From Kytococcus aerolatus (GTDB lineage: Bacteria > Actinomycetota > Actinomycetes > Actinomycetales > Dermatophilaceae), in NCBI RefSeq assembly GCF_900187395.1, contig NZ_FYEZ01000002.1, positions 372,001 to 436,000 on the forward strand: 64,000 nt of DNA, read 5' to 3'. The notes under the pieces are model-generated. The model worked only from the letters and a program-made list of their open reading frames with translations, was not told the origin of the DNA and ran no database searches. The translations under genes were made by a program, and so were the position numbers. Below, piece after piece: positions 48,209 through 56,868 of the stretch (its first letter is position 1; the number at the start of each line of letters is the position of its first letter).

Positions 48209-50938
48209 GTGACCACCGACCAGTTCCAGAGCTCCGGCGGGCAGTTCGGCCTACTCTTCCAGGCCCCGGACCCCGAGGCCCTGGCGCCGCGCAGCCGTCG
48301 CCGGCAGGACGACGAGGCGGACGACTCCCCGCAGGAGACCCCCGCCCGTCGGGCCCGTCACACGGCGGACGAGGAGGAGCCGGCGCCCCGCCGCAACCGT
48401 CGCTCCCGGACCGACCGCGAGGAGGACCCGGGGGAGGGCACCGGGCGTCGCCGCCGTCGCCGGGGCGAGTCCGGTCGTCAGGAGACCGCCGAGGACGAGG
48501 GCGCAGAGGTCCGGGGCGAGGCCCGGGGCTCGGGGGACGCCGCGGACGAGGGGCGCGACCACCCGGCCACCGACGAGGGCGAGGGCTCGGAGGAGGGCTC
48601 CGGTCGTCGCTCCCGTCGCCGCCGCGGGGGGCGCGGTCGCACCCGGGGTCAGGAGGCCCCGGAGCACGCTCTGGCGGGGGAGTCCGGCGAGGGTCAGGAG
48701 GCCCCGGAGGAGCGCCCTGCCGGTCGTCAGGCCGACGGGGACGACCAGGGCGACAGCGGGGGTGAGGGCTCCGGTCCGTCCGACGAGCGCTCCAGCCGTC
48801 GTTCCCGCAAGCGTTCCCGGGGCAGCCGTCGTTCCCGCACCCGGGGCGAGGCGCGCAGCGAGGACCGTGCCGAGGAGCGCACCGGGGCGGCTGATGCCGA
48901 GAGCGAGGTGACCCGGGTCCAGGGGTCCACCCGCCTGGCGGCCAAGAAGCAGCGCCGCAAGGAGGGGCGGGACGCGGGGCGTCGCCGTGCCGTGCTCACC
49001 GAGGCCGAGTTCCTCGCCCGCCGGGAGAGCGTCGAGCGCACGATGGTGGTCCGCGAGTCCGAGAAGCACACGCAGATCGGTGTGCTCGAGGACGGCGTGC
49101 TCGTGGAGCACTACATCGACCAGCAGCACGAGACCACGATGGTCGGCAACGTCTACCTGGGGCGGGTGCAGAACGTGCTGCCCTCGATGGAGGCGGCCTT
49201 CGTCGACATCGGCAAGGGGCGCAACGGCGTGCTCTACGCCGGTGAGGTGAACTGGGACGCCGCGGGGCTGGAGAAGAACGAGCCGAAGCGGATCGAGAGC
49301 GCTCTGCAGTCCGGGCAGACGGTCCTGGTGCAGGTCACCAAGGACCCGATCGGCCACAAGGGGGCGCGCCTCACCTCGCAGATCTCGCTGCCGGGCCGCT
49401 ACCTGGTCTACGTGCCGGGCAGCTCGACGACGGGCATCAGCCGGAAGCTGCCGGACACCGAGCGGACGCGCCTGAAGAAGATCCTCAAGGAGGTCGTCCC
49501 GGCCGAGGCGGGCGTCATCGTGCGCACCGCCGCCGAGGGGGCCTCGGAGGAGGAGCTGCGTGCCGACGTCCAGCGCCTGGCCGCGCAGTGGGAGCAGATC
49601 AGCTCCGCCCAGACCAAGGGCAGCGCGCCGGCCCTCGTCCACGGCGAGCCGGACCTGACCGTCCGCGTGATCCGCGACGTGTTCACCGAGGACTTCGCCC
49701 GCCTGGAGGTCTCCGGGGAGAAGGCCTGGCGCTCGGTCACCGAGTACGTCGAGGCCCTGGCCCCCGACCTGGCCCCCAAGGTGCACCGCTGGGAGGACGA
49801 GCGGGACATCTTCGCCGCCCACCGCATCGACGAGCAGCTGGCCAAGGCCATGGACCGCAAGGTCTGGCTGCCCTCCGGTGGTTCGCTGATCATCGACCGG
49901 ACCGAGGCGATGACGGTCGTCGACGTGAACACCGGCAAGTTCGTCGGCGCCGGGGGCAACCTCGAGGAGACGGTCACCAAGAACAACCTGGAGGCGGCCG
50001 AGGAGATCGTCCGCCAGCTGCGCCTGCGGGACATCGGCGGCATCATCGTCGTGGACTTCATCGACATGGTCCTCGAGAGCAACCGGGATCTCGTGGTCCG
50101 GCGCCTCGTGGAGTGCCTCGCCCGCGACCGCACGAAGCACCAGGTGGCCGAGGTCACCTCCCTGGGGCTGGTGCAGATGACCCGCAAGCGCGTCGGCAGC
50201 GGGCTCGTGGAGGTCTTCGGGACCACCTGCCAGCACTGCGACGGGTTCGGCCTCGTCACGCACGACGCGCCGGTGGGGCGACAGCCCTCCGGGCGGGAGG
50301 GACGTCCGGGGCGCGGTGCGGACCGTTCCCGGGAGCGTCAGCCGTCGAGCGCCCCGGTGCTGCCGACCGCGCCCGCCTCGGGGCCCTCGGTCGCGCAGAT
50401 CGCGCGGGCGGTGCACACCGCGGCGGTCCAGAAGCAGTCCGCCCACGAGGAGCCGCAGGGCAGCCCCCGGCAGGCGGCGCCGCGGGGCGCGCAGCAGCAG
50501 GAGACCGCGGCCCCCGCGGCCACGAGCCCGTCCTCCCCGGAGGTTCCGACCGAGCAGACCACCACCCGAGAGGCGGCGCCGGCCGAGACCGCCGCGGCTC
50601 CCGCGGCCACGGGGCGCATCACCGGTCGGATCGGCCGCCGGGCCAGCGTCCCGACCGAGGAGGTCGCGGACGCCGCCGGGAGCCCGACCGCGGAGCCCGA
50701 GGTCGCCCAGGGGGTCGAGACGGTCGGTGCCCAGGCGCCCTCGAGCGCGCCGCGTCGCTCCTCGCGCCGCCGGGTGGTGAGCACCGAGACGGTGACGCCC
50801 ACGGCGGAGGCCCCGTCGGTCCAGCCGGTGGAGACCCAGGTCGCGGGGGGTGCTGCCTCCGCCGGGAAGGCGGCGCCGCGCCGCACCACCCGTCGCCGCG
50901 CCAGCTCCGCGCCCGGGGGCGCCGCGCAGGAAGAGTGA
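48209..50938 (+). CDS. rne: Ribonuclease E/G
   Basis: 909 residues from GTG 48209 (GGAGAGG 8 bases before); GTGs at 48173 and 48200 are also in frame. The first ~250 residues are disordered, Arg/Glu/Ser-rich. The catalytic part starts LARRESVERTMVVRESEKHTQIGVLEDGVLVEHY, with an S1 domain, DRTEAMTVVDVNTGKFVG and DFIDMV for the metal Asps, and CQHCDG as the zinc link. A disordered Ala/Pro/Thr/Glu tail of ~220 residues follows. Main mRNA-degrading and rRNA-processing endonuclease; both arms could hold degradosome contacts. Confidence 0.94.
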   Translation: MTTDQFQSSGGQFGLLFQAPDPEALAPRSRRRQDDEADDSPQETPARRARHTADEEEPAPRRNRRSRTDREEDPGEGTGRRRRRRGESGRQETAEDEGAEVRGEARGSGDAADEGRDHPATDEGEGSEEGSGRRSRRRRGGRGRTRGQEAPEHALAGESGEGQEAPEERPAGRQADGDDQGDSGGEGSGPSDERSSRRSRKRSRGSRRSRTRGEARSEDRAEERTGAADAESEVTRVQGSTRLAAKKQRRKEGRDAGRRRAVLTEAEFLARRESVERTMVVRESEKHTQIGVLEDGVLVEHYIDQQHETTMVGNVYLGRVQNVLPSMEAAFVDIGKGRNGVLYAGEVNWDAAGLEKNEPKRIESALQSGQTVLVQVTKDPIGHKGARLTSQISLPGRYLVYVPGSSTTGISRKLPDTERTRLKKILKEVVPAEAGVIVRTAAEGASEEELRADVQRLAAQWEQISSAQTKGSAPALVHGEPDLTVRVIRDVFTEDFARLEVSGEKAWRSVTEYVEALAPDLAPKVHRWEDERDIFAAHRIDEQLAKAMDRKVWLPSGGSLIIDRTEAMTVVDVNTGKFVGAGGNLEETVTKNNLEAAEEIVRQLRLRDIGGIIVVDFIDMVLESNRDLVVRRLVECLARDRTKHQVAEVTSLGLVQMTRKRVGSGLVEVFGTTCQHCDGFGLVTHDAPVGRQPSGREGRPGRGADRSRERQPSSAPVLPTAPASGPSVAQIARAVHTAAVQKQSAHEEPQGSPRQAAPRGAQQQETAAPAATSPSSPEVPTEQTTTREAAPAETAAAPAATGRITGRIGRRASVPTEEVADAAGSPTAEPEVAQGVETVGAQAPSSAPRRSSRRRVVSTETVTPTAEAPSVQPVETQVAGGAASAGKAAPRRTTRRRASSAPGGAAQEE

Positions 50939-50954
50939 GGCGAGCACCGTCGGG

Positions 50955-50984
50955 TTTGAGTTCCCCGGCCCGGCGGTGTAGAGT
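50955..50984 (+). promoter_or_regulatory. rplU-rpmA promoter
   Basis: -35 TTTGAG at 50955-50960 and -10 TAGAGT at 50979-50984, spacer 18. A GTCGGCGCGCCGAC hairpin follows at about 50991, then a ~110-base leader to rplU that might serve L21 autoregulation. Confidence 0.6.
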
Positions 50985-51104
50985 CGCACGTCGGCGCGCC
51001 GACCTGAGCGCGCCCATTCCTTTCGTGGGAGGCGGTCCGGAACGGTGCCGCAGGACCCACGGAACCCAGACCAGCAGTTCGACAGACCAGAGAGTGAGCT
51101 CAAC

Positions 51105-51413
51105 GTGTACGCGATCGTCCGCGCCGGTGGCCGCCAGGAGAAGGTTTCCGTCGGTGACGTGCTCACCGTCGACAAGGTGGCCGGTGAGCCCGGCGAGAGC
51201 ATTGACCTGCAGCCGCTCCTGCTCGTCGACGGCTCCACCGTCACCGCCACCTCCGACCAGCTCGCCAAGGTGAGCGTCACCGCTGAGATCGTGGGTGCCA
51301 CCAAGGGCCCCAAGATCGTCATCCAGCACTACAAGAACAAGACCGGTTACAAGCGGCGCCAGGGTCACCGTCAGCCGCTGACCGAGGTCAAGATCACCGC
51401 GATCAACGCCTGA
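51105..51413 (+). CDS. rplU: 50S ribosomal protein L21
   Basis: 102 residues from GTG 51105, which starts the conserved [18 protein letters not shown]; upstream in-frame starts would add 20 non-conserved residues. [22 protein letters not shown] is the typical rRNA-binding end. Operon with rpmA. Confidence 0.97.
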   Translation: MYAIVRAGGRQEKVSVGDVLTVDKVAGEPGESIDLQPLLLVDGSTVTATSDQLAKVSVTAEIVGATKGPKIVIQHYKNKTGYKRRQGHRQPLTEVKITAINA

Positions 51414-51453
51414 TCCGGTCCCGGAACAGCACGAGCAGCCAGGGAGAACAGAC

Positions 51454-51723
51454 ATGGCAAGCAAGAAGGGTGTGTCCTCGACCCGCAACGGTCGTGACTC
51501 GAACGCTCAGCGCCTCGGTGTGAAGCGCTACGGTGGCCAGCTGGTCAACGCCGGCGAGATCATCATCCGGCAGCGCGGTACCCACTTCCACCCGGGCGCC
51601 AACGTGGGCCGCGGCAAGGACGACACGCTGTTCGCCCTCACCGCCGGCGCCGTGGAGTTCGGCAGCAAGCGCGGCCGCAAGACCGTGTCCATCGTGGACG
51701 CGCCCGCCCCGGCCGGCGTCTGA
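51454..51723 (+). CDS. rpmA: 50S ribosomal protein L27
   Basis: 89 residues. [29 protein letters not shown], the N-terminus that reaches the peptidyl transferase centre, is present without the cleavable extension found in Bacillota. [20 protein letters not shown] follows. GGGAGAA ribosome binding site 8 bases upstream. Confidence 0.98.
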   Translation: MASKKGVSSTRNGRDSNAQRLGVKRYGGQLVNAGEIIIRQRGTHFHPGANVGRGKDDTLFALTAGAVEFGSKRGRKTVSIVDAPAPAGV

Positions 51724-51764
51724 GCAGTTCCTCGGTCAGTCCGCGAGCGCGGACCCGACCCCGC

Positions 51765-51804
51765 CCGATGGGGGCGATGCCACCTGAGGCATCGCCCCCA
51801 TCGG
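51765..51804 (+). terminator. Terminator after rplU-rpmA
   Basis: Perfect 17-bp inverted repeat, arms 51765-51781 and 51788-51804, six-base loop ACCTGA. Separates ribosomal genes from obg. Confidence 0.85.
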
Positions 51805-51850
51805 CGTCCCCGCCGGCGCGTCCGGCACCCACAGTCCCCAGGAGGGTCCG

Positions 51851-53356
51851 ATGTCCAGCAACTTCGTGGATCGCGTGGTGCTGCACGCAGCTGCCGGCAA
51901 GGGTGGTCACGGCGTGGCCTCCGTGCACCGGGAGAAGTTCAAGCCCCTCGGCGGCCCCGACGGCGGCAACGGCGGTCGCGGTGGTGACATCGTCTTGGAG
52001 GTCGACCCGCAGGTGACGACCCTGCTGGAGTACCACCGCGGCCCTCACCGCAGCGCGCCGAACGGGCAGCCGGGCGGCGGTGACGAGCGCAACGGGGCGG
52101 CCGGGGAGGACCTGGTGCTCCCGGTGCCCGAGGGCACGGTCGTCAAGGACCGCAGCGGCGAGGTGCTCGCCGACCTCGTGGGGGCCGGCACCCGCTTCGT
52201 GGTCGCGGAGGGCGGGCGCGGGGGGCTGGGGAACAAGGCGTTGGCCAGCGCCCGGCGCAAGGCACCCGGCTTCGCCCTGCTCGGGGAGCCGGGGGAGGAG
52301 CGCGAGGTCGTCCTGGAGCTCAAGACCCTGGCCGACGTGGCCCTCATCGGCTTCCCCTCGGCCGGCAAGTCCTCCCTGGTCTCGGTGCTGAGCGCCGCCC
52401 GGCCGAAGATCGCCGACTACCCCTTCACCACCCTCGTGCCGAACCTGGGTGTGGTGACGGCGGGGGACGAGCGGTTCACCATCGCCGACGTCCCGGGGCT
52501 CATCCCCGGCGCCGCCCAGGGGCGCGGGCTGGGCCTCCAGTTCCTGCGTCACGTCGAGCGCTGCTCGGTGCTGGTCCACGTCGTCGACTGCGCCACCCTC
52601 GAGCCGGGACGCGACCCGATGACGGACCTCGCGGTCATCGAGGACGAGCTGCGCCAGTACGTCCCGGACGAGGCGCTCGGCGGGCGGCCGCTGGCGGAGC
52701 GCACCCGGGTGGTGGTGCTCAACAAGGCCGACGTCCCCGAGGCCCGCGAGCTGGCCGAGATGGTCAAGCCGATGCTCGAGGAGCGGGGCGCCGAGGTGCA
52801 CATCATCTCGGCGGTCGCCCACCAGGGGCTCGACGCGCTGAGGTACGCCCTGGCCGGCCACGTGGCCGCCCACCGGGACAGCCTGCCGCCGGCCGAGCCC
52901 GCTCGGGTCGTGGTCCGTCCGAAGGCCCGCGACGACGCCGGGTTCGAGATCGTCAAGGAGTCCGGGGCCGAGGGCGTGTACTACCGGATCCTGGGGGAGC
53001 GCCCGGTGCGGTGGACCCGCCAGACCGACTTCAGCAACGACGAGGCCGTCGGCTACCTCGCCGACCGGCTCCAGCGGGCCGGCGTCGAGGACGCCCTGGT
53101 GACTGCGGGCGCCGTGGCCGGCGACACGGTCGTCATCGGCCCCGGGGACGGTGTGGTCTTCGACTGGGAGCCCACCATCACCGCCGGAGCCGAGCACCTG
53201 GGCGCCCGGGGCTCCGACCTGCGTCTGGAGGAGAACGCCCGGCCCACGCGGACGGAGAAGCGGGATGCCTTCCACGCCCGGAAGGATGCGGAGTCCGCCG
53301 TCCGCCGGGAGATGGAGGACGAGCGGCGCGCGGGTGTGTGGACCGCCGACGACTGA
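51851..53356 (+). CDS. obgE: GTPase Obg (CgtA)
   Basis: 501 residues. Glycine-rich Obg domain ([19 protein letters not shown], residues 1-160), G domain with [14 protein letters not shown] (G1), [20 protein letters not shown] (G3) and [11 protein letters not shown] (G4), then the OCT domain (about 345-430) and a charged tail. 50S assembly and stress control. Follows rpmA as usual. proB and proA, which often come next in actinobacteria, are absent here. Confidence 0.97.
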   Translation: MSSNFVDRVVLHAAAGKGGHGVASVHREKFKPLGGPDGGNGGRGGDIVLEVDPQVTTLLEYHRGPHRSAPNGQPGGGDERNGAAGEDLVLPVPEGTVVKDRSGEVLADLVGAGTRFVVAEGGRGGLGNKALASARRKAPGFALLGEPGEEREVVLELKTLADVALIGFPSAGKSSLVSVLSAARPKIADYPFTTLVPNLGVVTAGDERFTIADVPGLIPGAAQGRGLGLQFLRHVERCSVLVHVVDCATLEPGRDPMTDLAVIEDELRQYVPDEALGGRPLAERTRVVVLNKADVPEARELAEMVKPMLEERGAEVHIISAVAHQGLDALRYALAGHVAAHRDSLPPAEPARVVVRPKARDDAGFEIVKESGAEGVYYRILGERPVRWTRQTDFSNDEAVGYLADRLQRAGVEDALVTAGAVAGDTVVIGPGDGVVFDWEPTITAGAEHLGARGSDLRLEENARPTRTEKRDAFHARKDAESAVRREMEDERRAGVWTADD

Positions 53357-53370
53357 CCCACGACGCTGGG

Positions 53371-53382
53371 TAGGATGCCCCC
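53371..53382 (+). promoter_or_regulatory. TAGGAT box 6 bases before the small membrane gene
   Basis: TAGGAT at 53371-53376 and six bases to the ATG, leaderless pattern; may drive the small membrane gene, nadD and rsfS. Confidence 0.45.
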
Positions 53383-53616
53383 ATGCAGAACGTGATGATG
53401 ATCCTGACCGAGGGGAAGGGCGCCGAGCACGCCGGCCCCGCCCTGCCCTTCCCGTCGATCTGGTTCGGCGTGATCGCCCTGGCCGTGATGATGGCGATGC
53501 TGCTCGTCCTGTGGCAGTTCCGTCACAACGTGCCGATGAACCCGGAGGACGAGGAGTTCGCTGCCGACCACGTGCGTCACAAGCGCACCACCGGCGCACG
53601 CCCGAGCCGCCACTGA
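53383..53616 (+). CDS. Small single-span membrane protein
   Basis: 77 residues: a short N-terminus [18 protein letters not shown], one helix (about 25-47) [21 protein letters not shown], then a polar basic cytoplasmic tail ending TTGARPSRH. Members of this kind sit upstream of nadD in related Micrococcales. No functional motif. One base separates it from nadD. Confidence 0.8.
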   Translation: MQNVMMILTEGKGAEHAGPALPFPSIWFGVIALAVMMAMLLVLWQFRHNVPMNPEDEEFAADHVRHKRTTGARPSRH

Positions 53617-53617
53617 C

Positions 53618-54307
53618 GTGCGTCTCGGGGTGATGGGTGGGACCTTCGATCCCATCCACCACGGCCACCTCGTCGCCGCGAGCGAGGTGGCCGCGACCTT
53701 CGGGCTCGACCAGGTGCTCTTCGTCCCCACGGGGCGGCCCTGGCAGAAGTCCGACAAGGACGTCTCCCCGGCGGAGGACCGCTACCTCATGACGGTCATC
53801 GCGACCGCCTCGAACCCGCGGTTCAGCGTGAGCCGGGTGGACGTCGACCGTCCGGGTCCGACGTACACCCGGGACACCCTGCTCGACCTCTCGGAGCAGT
53901 ACCCCGAGGCCGAGCTCTTCTTCATCACCGGGGCCGACGCCCTCTCCCAGATCCTGTCCTGGAAGGGCGTGGAGGAGATCTGGGATCTCGCGCACTTCAT
54001 CGGGGTGAGCCGACCGGGGCACGAGCTGACCGCCACCGGGCTGCCCGCGGACACGGTGACCCTGCTCGAGATCCCGGCCATGGCCATCAGCTCCACCGAC
54101 TGCCGTGAGCGGGTCACCCGGGGGCTGCCGGTCTGGTACCTGGTGCCGGACGGTGTCGTCCAGTACATCAACAAGCACGGCCTGTACACGCCACGGGAGA
54201 CCGAGGGGAAGGGCGAGTCCTTCGACGCGCTCCTGCCACCCGTGTCCAGTGACGCCCCTGCAGGCGTGGCCCCGAGCAATCCCACCGACGAGGAGTCCCC
54301 CGCGTGA
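53618..54307 (+). CDS. nadD: Nicotinate-nucleotide adenylyltransferase
   Basis: 229 residues, GTG start. [17 protein letters not shown] is the nucleotidyltransferase HxGH loop; [17 protein letters not shown] and [23 protein letters not shown] (ISSTxxR motif) complete the site. Forms deamido-NAD in NAD synthesis. A ~40-residue Ser/Pro-rich tail is extra. GTGA overlap with rsfS, the standard pair. Confidence 0.97.
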   Translation: MRLGVMGGTFDPIHHGHLVAASEVAATFGLDQVLFVPTGRPWQKSDKDVSPAEDRYLMTVIATASNPRFSVSRVDVDRPGPTYTRDTLLDLSEQYPEAELFFITGADALSQILSWKGVEEIWDLAHFIGVSRPGHELTATGLPADTVTLLEIPAMAISSTDCRERVTRGLPVWYLVPDGVVQYINKHGLYTPRETEGKGESFDALLPPVSSDAPAGVAPSNPTDEESPA

Positions 54308-54738
54308 CCGCCACCCCCGAGGCCATCGACCTGGCCCGCACCGCAGCCCGTGCTGCGGACGACAAGCTCGCCCACGACATCGTGGCCCTGGACGTCAGCG
54401 ACCAGCTGGGCCTCACGGACGTGTTCGTGCTGGCCGCGGCGCCGACCGAGCGCCAGGTGGGTGCGGTGGTCGACGAGGTCCTGGACGCCTGCCGCGAGGC
54501 CGGTGTGAAGCCCCTCCGTCGGGAGGGGGAGCGCCAGCAGCGCTGGGTCCTCCTGGACTTCGGGGACATCATCGTCCACGTGCAGCACGCCGAGGAGCGA
54601 GAGTTCTACGACCTCGAGCGCCTCTGGAAGGACTGCGAGCGGATCGACCTGGAGCTGCCGGAGCACCCGGAGGGTGTCCGGGAGGCCGCCGAGGTCGTCG
54701 AGCAGCGGCCCTGGTGGGTCGTCGACGACCAGGACTGA
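54304..54738 (+). CDS. rsfS: Ribosomal silencing factor RsfS
   Basis: 144 residues. [43 protein letters not shown] and [34 protein letters not shown] are the family core. Binds L14 and blocks subunit joining in starvation. Overlaps nadD by 4 bases. Confidence 0.96.
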   Translation: MTATPEAIDLARTAARAADDKLAHDIVALDVSDQLGLTDVFVLAAAPTERQVGAVVDEVLDACREAGVKPLRREGERQQRWVLLDFGDIIVHVQHAEEREFYDLERLWKDCERIDLELPEHPEGVREAAEVVEQRPWWVVDDQD

Positions 54739-54743
54739 GTGCC

Positions 54744-54771
54744 CCAAATCGGCGGGATCCCGCCGATTTGG
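54744..54771. terminator. Palindromic terminator after rsfS
   Basis: A perfect 28-base palindrome (CCAAATCGGCGGGA and its complement) just after the rsfS stop, followed by GCGTTTCGG. In RNA it gives a ~13-bp stem. Its right end also supplies TTGGCG, the best -35 for the tRNA promoter. Confidence 0.75.
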
Positions 54772-54798
54772 CGTTTCGGGGGTGAGTATGTGTAATAT
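54768..54798 (+). promoter_or_regulatory. tRNA-Ala promoter
   Basis: -10 TAATAT at 54793-54798 and a possible -35 TTGGCG at 54768-54773 (spacer 19). About 30 bases of 5' leader would be removed by RNase P. Confidence 0.6.
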
Positions 54799-54833
54799 TC
54801 ACCGGTCGCTCCGAGAGAGCGGCTCCCGAAGAC

Positions 54834-54906
54834 GGGGCTATGGCGCAGTTGGTAGCGCGCCTCCATGGCATGGAGGAGGTCAGGGGTTCGAATCCCCTTA
54901 GCTCCA
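54834..54906 (+). tRNA. tRNA-Ala (anticodon GGC)
   Basis: 73 bases in full cloverleaf: acceptor GGGGCTA/TAGCTCC with the G3-U70 pair that marks alanine tRNAs, D arm GCGC/GCGC, anticodon stem CCTCC/GGAGG with loop ATGGCAT (anticodon GGC), T arm AGGGG/CCCCT with loop TTCGAAT. CCA is not encoded. Reads GCC, the main Ala codon here. Confidence 0.97.
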
Positions 54907-54912
54907 CGGACA

Positions 54913-54943
54913 GAACCCCCACACTCACCGAGTGTGGGGGTTC
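54913..54943 (+). terminator. Terminator after tRNA-Ala
   Basis: 14-bp perfect stem, arms 54913-54926 and 54930-54943, three-base loop, then TTCG. Confidence 0.8.
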
Positions 54944-54962
54944 TTCGCGTGCGAGGGGCGTC

Positions 54963-55118
54963 TCAGCCCTCCCGGGGTGGCGGGTCGGTGCGGGGCGGGG
55001 TGCTTCGCTGCGTGCCCTGCCGGCGGGAGTGCTCGCGCATCCCGGTCCGCACCCCCTGTCGGATGAGGCGGCGTCCGATGGTTCGTCCGATGGTCGATGC
55101 GATCTGCTGCCAAGCCAT
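54963..55118 (-). CDS. Possible 51-residue basic small protein
   Basis: ATG at 55118 with a GAGGGTGGG ribosome binding site 4 bases upstream. The product MAWQQIASTIGRTIGRRLIR continues with basic, amphipathic helix-like sequence (RQGVRTGMREHSRRQG) and a Pro/Arg-rich end. It fills the otherwise empty stretch between the tRNA and the symporter gene. No family is recognised; a chance ORF is possible at this GC content. Confidence 0.4.
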   Translation of the reverse strand: MAWQQIASTIGRTIGRRLIRQGVRTGMREHSRRQGTQRSTPPRTDPPPREG

Positions 55119-55157
55119 GTCCCACCCTCATCACAGGTGCGATCGCCGGGGCAAGCG

Positions 55158-55183
55158 GTGAGCGGTCGCTGTGAGCGGTTGCA
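55158..55183. repeat. Two 13-bp direct repeats upstream of the symporter gene
   Basis: GTGAGCGGTCGCT (55158-55170) and GTGAGCGGTTGCA (55171-55183), head to tail, about 95 bases before the start. Could be a regulator site. I see no glycine-riboswitch core in 55119-55277. Confidence 0.4.
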
Positions 55184-55277
55184 CTTCGGTAATGGAGTCG
55201 CCAGAAGCGCTGTCCGGTGGGCTCGTCGGTGCCATGCTGCCCGAGTTCCCGTCCCGCGTTCTTCCGGAGGAGCCCCC

Positions 55278-56786
55278 ATGGAGGCAGTCGTCAACAGAGT
55301 GAACGAGATCGTCTGGTCACCGGCCCTGGTGTGGCTGTGCCTGGCCGCCGGCCTGTACTTCAGCCTGCGTCTCCTGTTCGTCCAGGTGCGTCGGATCCCC
55401 GACATGGTCGGGCAGCTGCTGGCGGGGGAGTCCTCCCGGGACGGCGTCTCCTCCTTCCAGGCCCTGGCCATGAGTATCGCCGGGCGCGTCGGCACCGGGA
55501 ACATCGCCGGTGTGGCCACCGCCATCGCCTTCGGTGGCCCGGGCGCGGTGTTCTGGATGTGGGTGGTCGCCTTCTTCGGCGCCGCGACCTCCTTCGTCGA
55601 GTGCACGCTCGGCCAGATCTACAAGGAGCGCGACGAGGGCGGCGAGTACCGCGGTGGCCCGGCCTACTACATCGAGAAGGGGCTGGGGCAGCGCTGGTAC
55701 GGCATCCTCTTCGCGATCTGCTGTCTGGCCGCGATGGGCCTCTTCCTCCCGGGCATCCAGGCCAACTCGATCACGGGGGCCGCCCAGAACGCATGGGGCG
55801 TGGACCCGAAGATGTCGGTCATCGCGGTGCTCGTGCCGCTGACCTTCATCGTCGTCGGTGGCGTCAAGCGCATCGCTGTCTTCGCCGGGGCGGTCGTGCC
55901 CGTCATGGCGCTGGGGTACATCATCCTGGCCCTCGTCGTGGTGCTCATGAACGCCCCGCAGATCCCGGCGATGTTCCAGCTCATCATCTCCTCGGCCTTC
56001 GGTCAGCACGCCGTCTTCGGCGGTGTCCTCGGCCTGGCCGTGGAGTGGGGTGTGAAGCGCGGCGTGTACTCGAACGAGGCCGGTCAGGGCACCGGGCCCC
56101 ACCCGGCGGCCGCCGCCGAGGTCTCCCACCCCGCCAAGCAGGGGCTCGCGCAGTCCTTCGCGGTGTACATCGACACCCTGCTGGTCTGCTCGGCCACGGC
56201 CTTCATGATCCTCTCCACCGGCATGTACCGCACCTACGAGGGCGGCACCGAGAGCGGGCCCGTCCTCCACGAGGGGGGTGGCGGCCTGGCGAAGACCGCC
56301 GAGGTGGGCCCGGCGTACACCCAGGCCGCCCTGGACTCCGCCTTCCCCGGGCTGGGTGCCGGCTTCGTGGCGATCGCCCTGGTCTTCTTCGCCTTCACCA
56401 CGGTGGTGGCCTACTACTACATGGCCGAGACCAACCTCGCCTACCTGACCCGGGGCGTGAACCCCGCGGTGCGGTCCGTGCTGATCCGTGTCGTGCAGCT
56501 GGTGGTGCTGCTGGCGGTCATCTGGGGTGGGCTGGCCTCGGCCGAGCTCGCCTGGACCATGGGGGACATCGGCGTGGGCCTCACGGCCTGGCTGAACATC
56601 GTCGCCATCCTCATCCTGCAGGGGCCGGCGATCCGTGCCCTGAAGGACTACGAGCGGCAGCGCAAGGAGAAGGTGGACCCGCAGTTCGACCCGCGCCCGC
56701 TGAACATCCGCAACGCCCCCTTCTGGGAGGAGCGGGCCGATGCCCGCGCTCTCCACCGGGAGGAGGCGGAGCCCGTCCGCCCCTGA
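55278..56786 (+). CDS. Alanine/glycine:cation symporter (AGCS), second copy
   Basis: 502 residues from ATG 55278 with GGAGGAG 6 bases upstream. Canonical AGCS signature [66 protein letters not shown] and late [21 protein letters not shown]. Ten to eleven helices. Takes up alanine or glycine with Na+. Closer to the family consensus than the copy at 1067. Between tRNA-Ala(GGC) and lepA; the link with an alanine tRNA is probably coincidental. Confidence 0.93.
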   Translation: MEAVVNRVNEIVWSPALVWLCLAAGLYFSLRLLFVQVRRIPDMVGQLLAGESSRDGVSSFQALAMSIAGRVGTGNIAGVATAIAFGGPGAVFWMWVVAFFGAATSFVECTLGQIYKERDEGGEYRGGPAYYIEKGLGQRWYGILFAICCLAAMGLFLPGIQANSITGAAQNAWGVDPKMSVIAVLVPLTFIVVGGVKRIAVFAGAVVPVMALGYIILALVVVLMNAPQIPAMFQLIISSAFGQHAVFGGVLGLAVEWGVKRGVYSNEAGQGTGPHPAAAAEVSHPAKQGLAQSFAVYIDTLLVCSATAFMILSTGMYRTYEGGTESGPVLHEGGGGLAKTAEVGPAYTQAALDSAFPGLGAGFVAIALVFFAFTTVVAYYYMAETNLAYLTRGVNPAVRSVLIRVVQLVVLLAVIWGGLASAELAWTMGDIGVGLTAWLNIVAILILQGPAIRALKDYERQRKEKVDPQFDPRPLNIRNAPFWEERADARALHREEAEPVRP

Positions 56787-56868
56787 ACGGCCTCGGGTGA
56801 GCACGGCCCCGGGACGGTCCACCACGGACCTCCCGGGGTCGTGCTGTGATGCATGGGACAATGCGCCA

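Noticed and set aside
48251-51322. 1023-codon open frame opposite rne and rplU
   Set aside because: Antisense shadow of the Arg/Glu-rich rne gene; crosses two real genes and a promoter.
55119-55277. Glycine riboswitch before the second AGCS gene
   Set aside because: The conserved core of glycine aptamers is not present.
54834-56786. Functional link between tRNA-Ala(GGC) and the alanine symporter
   Set aside because: Separate promoter and terminator; nothing in the sequence joins them beyond adjacency.
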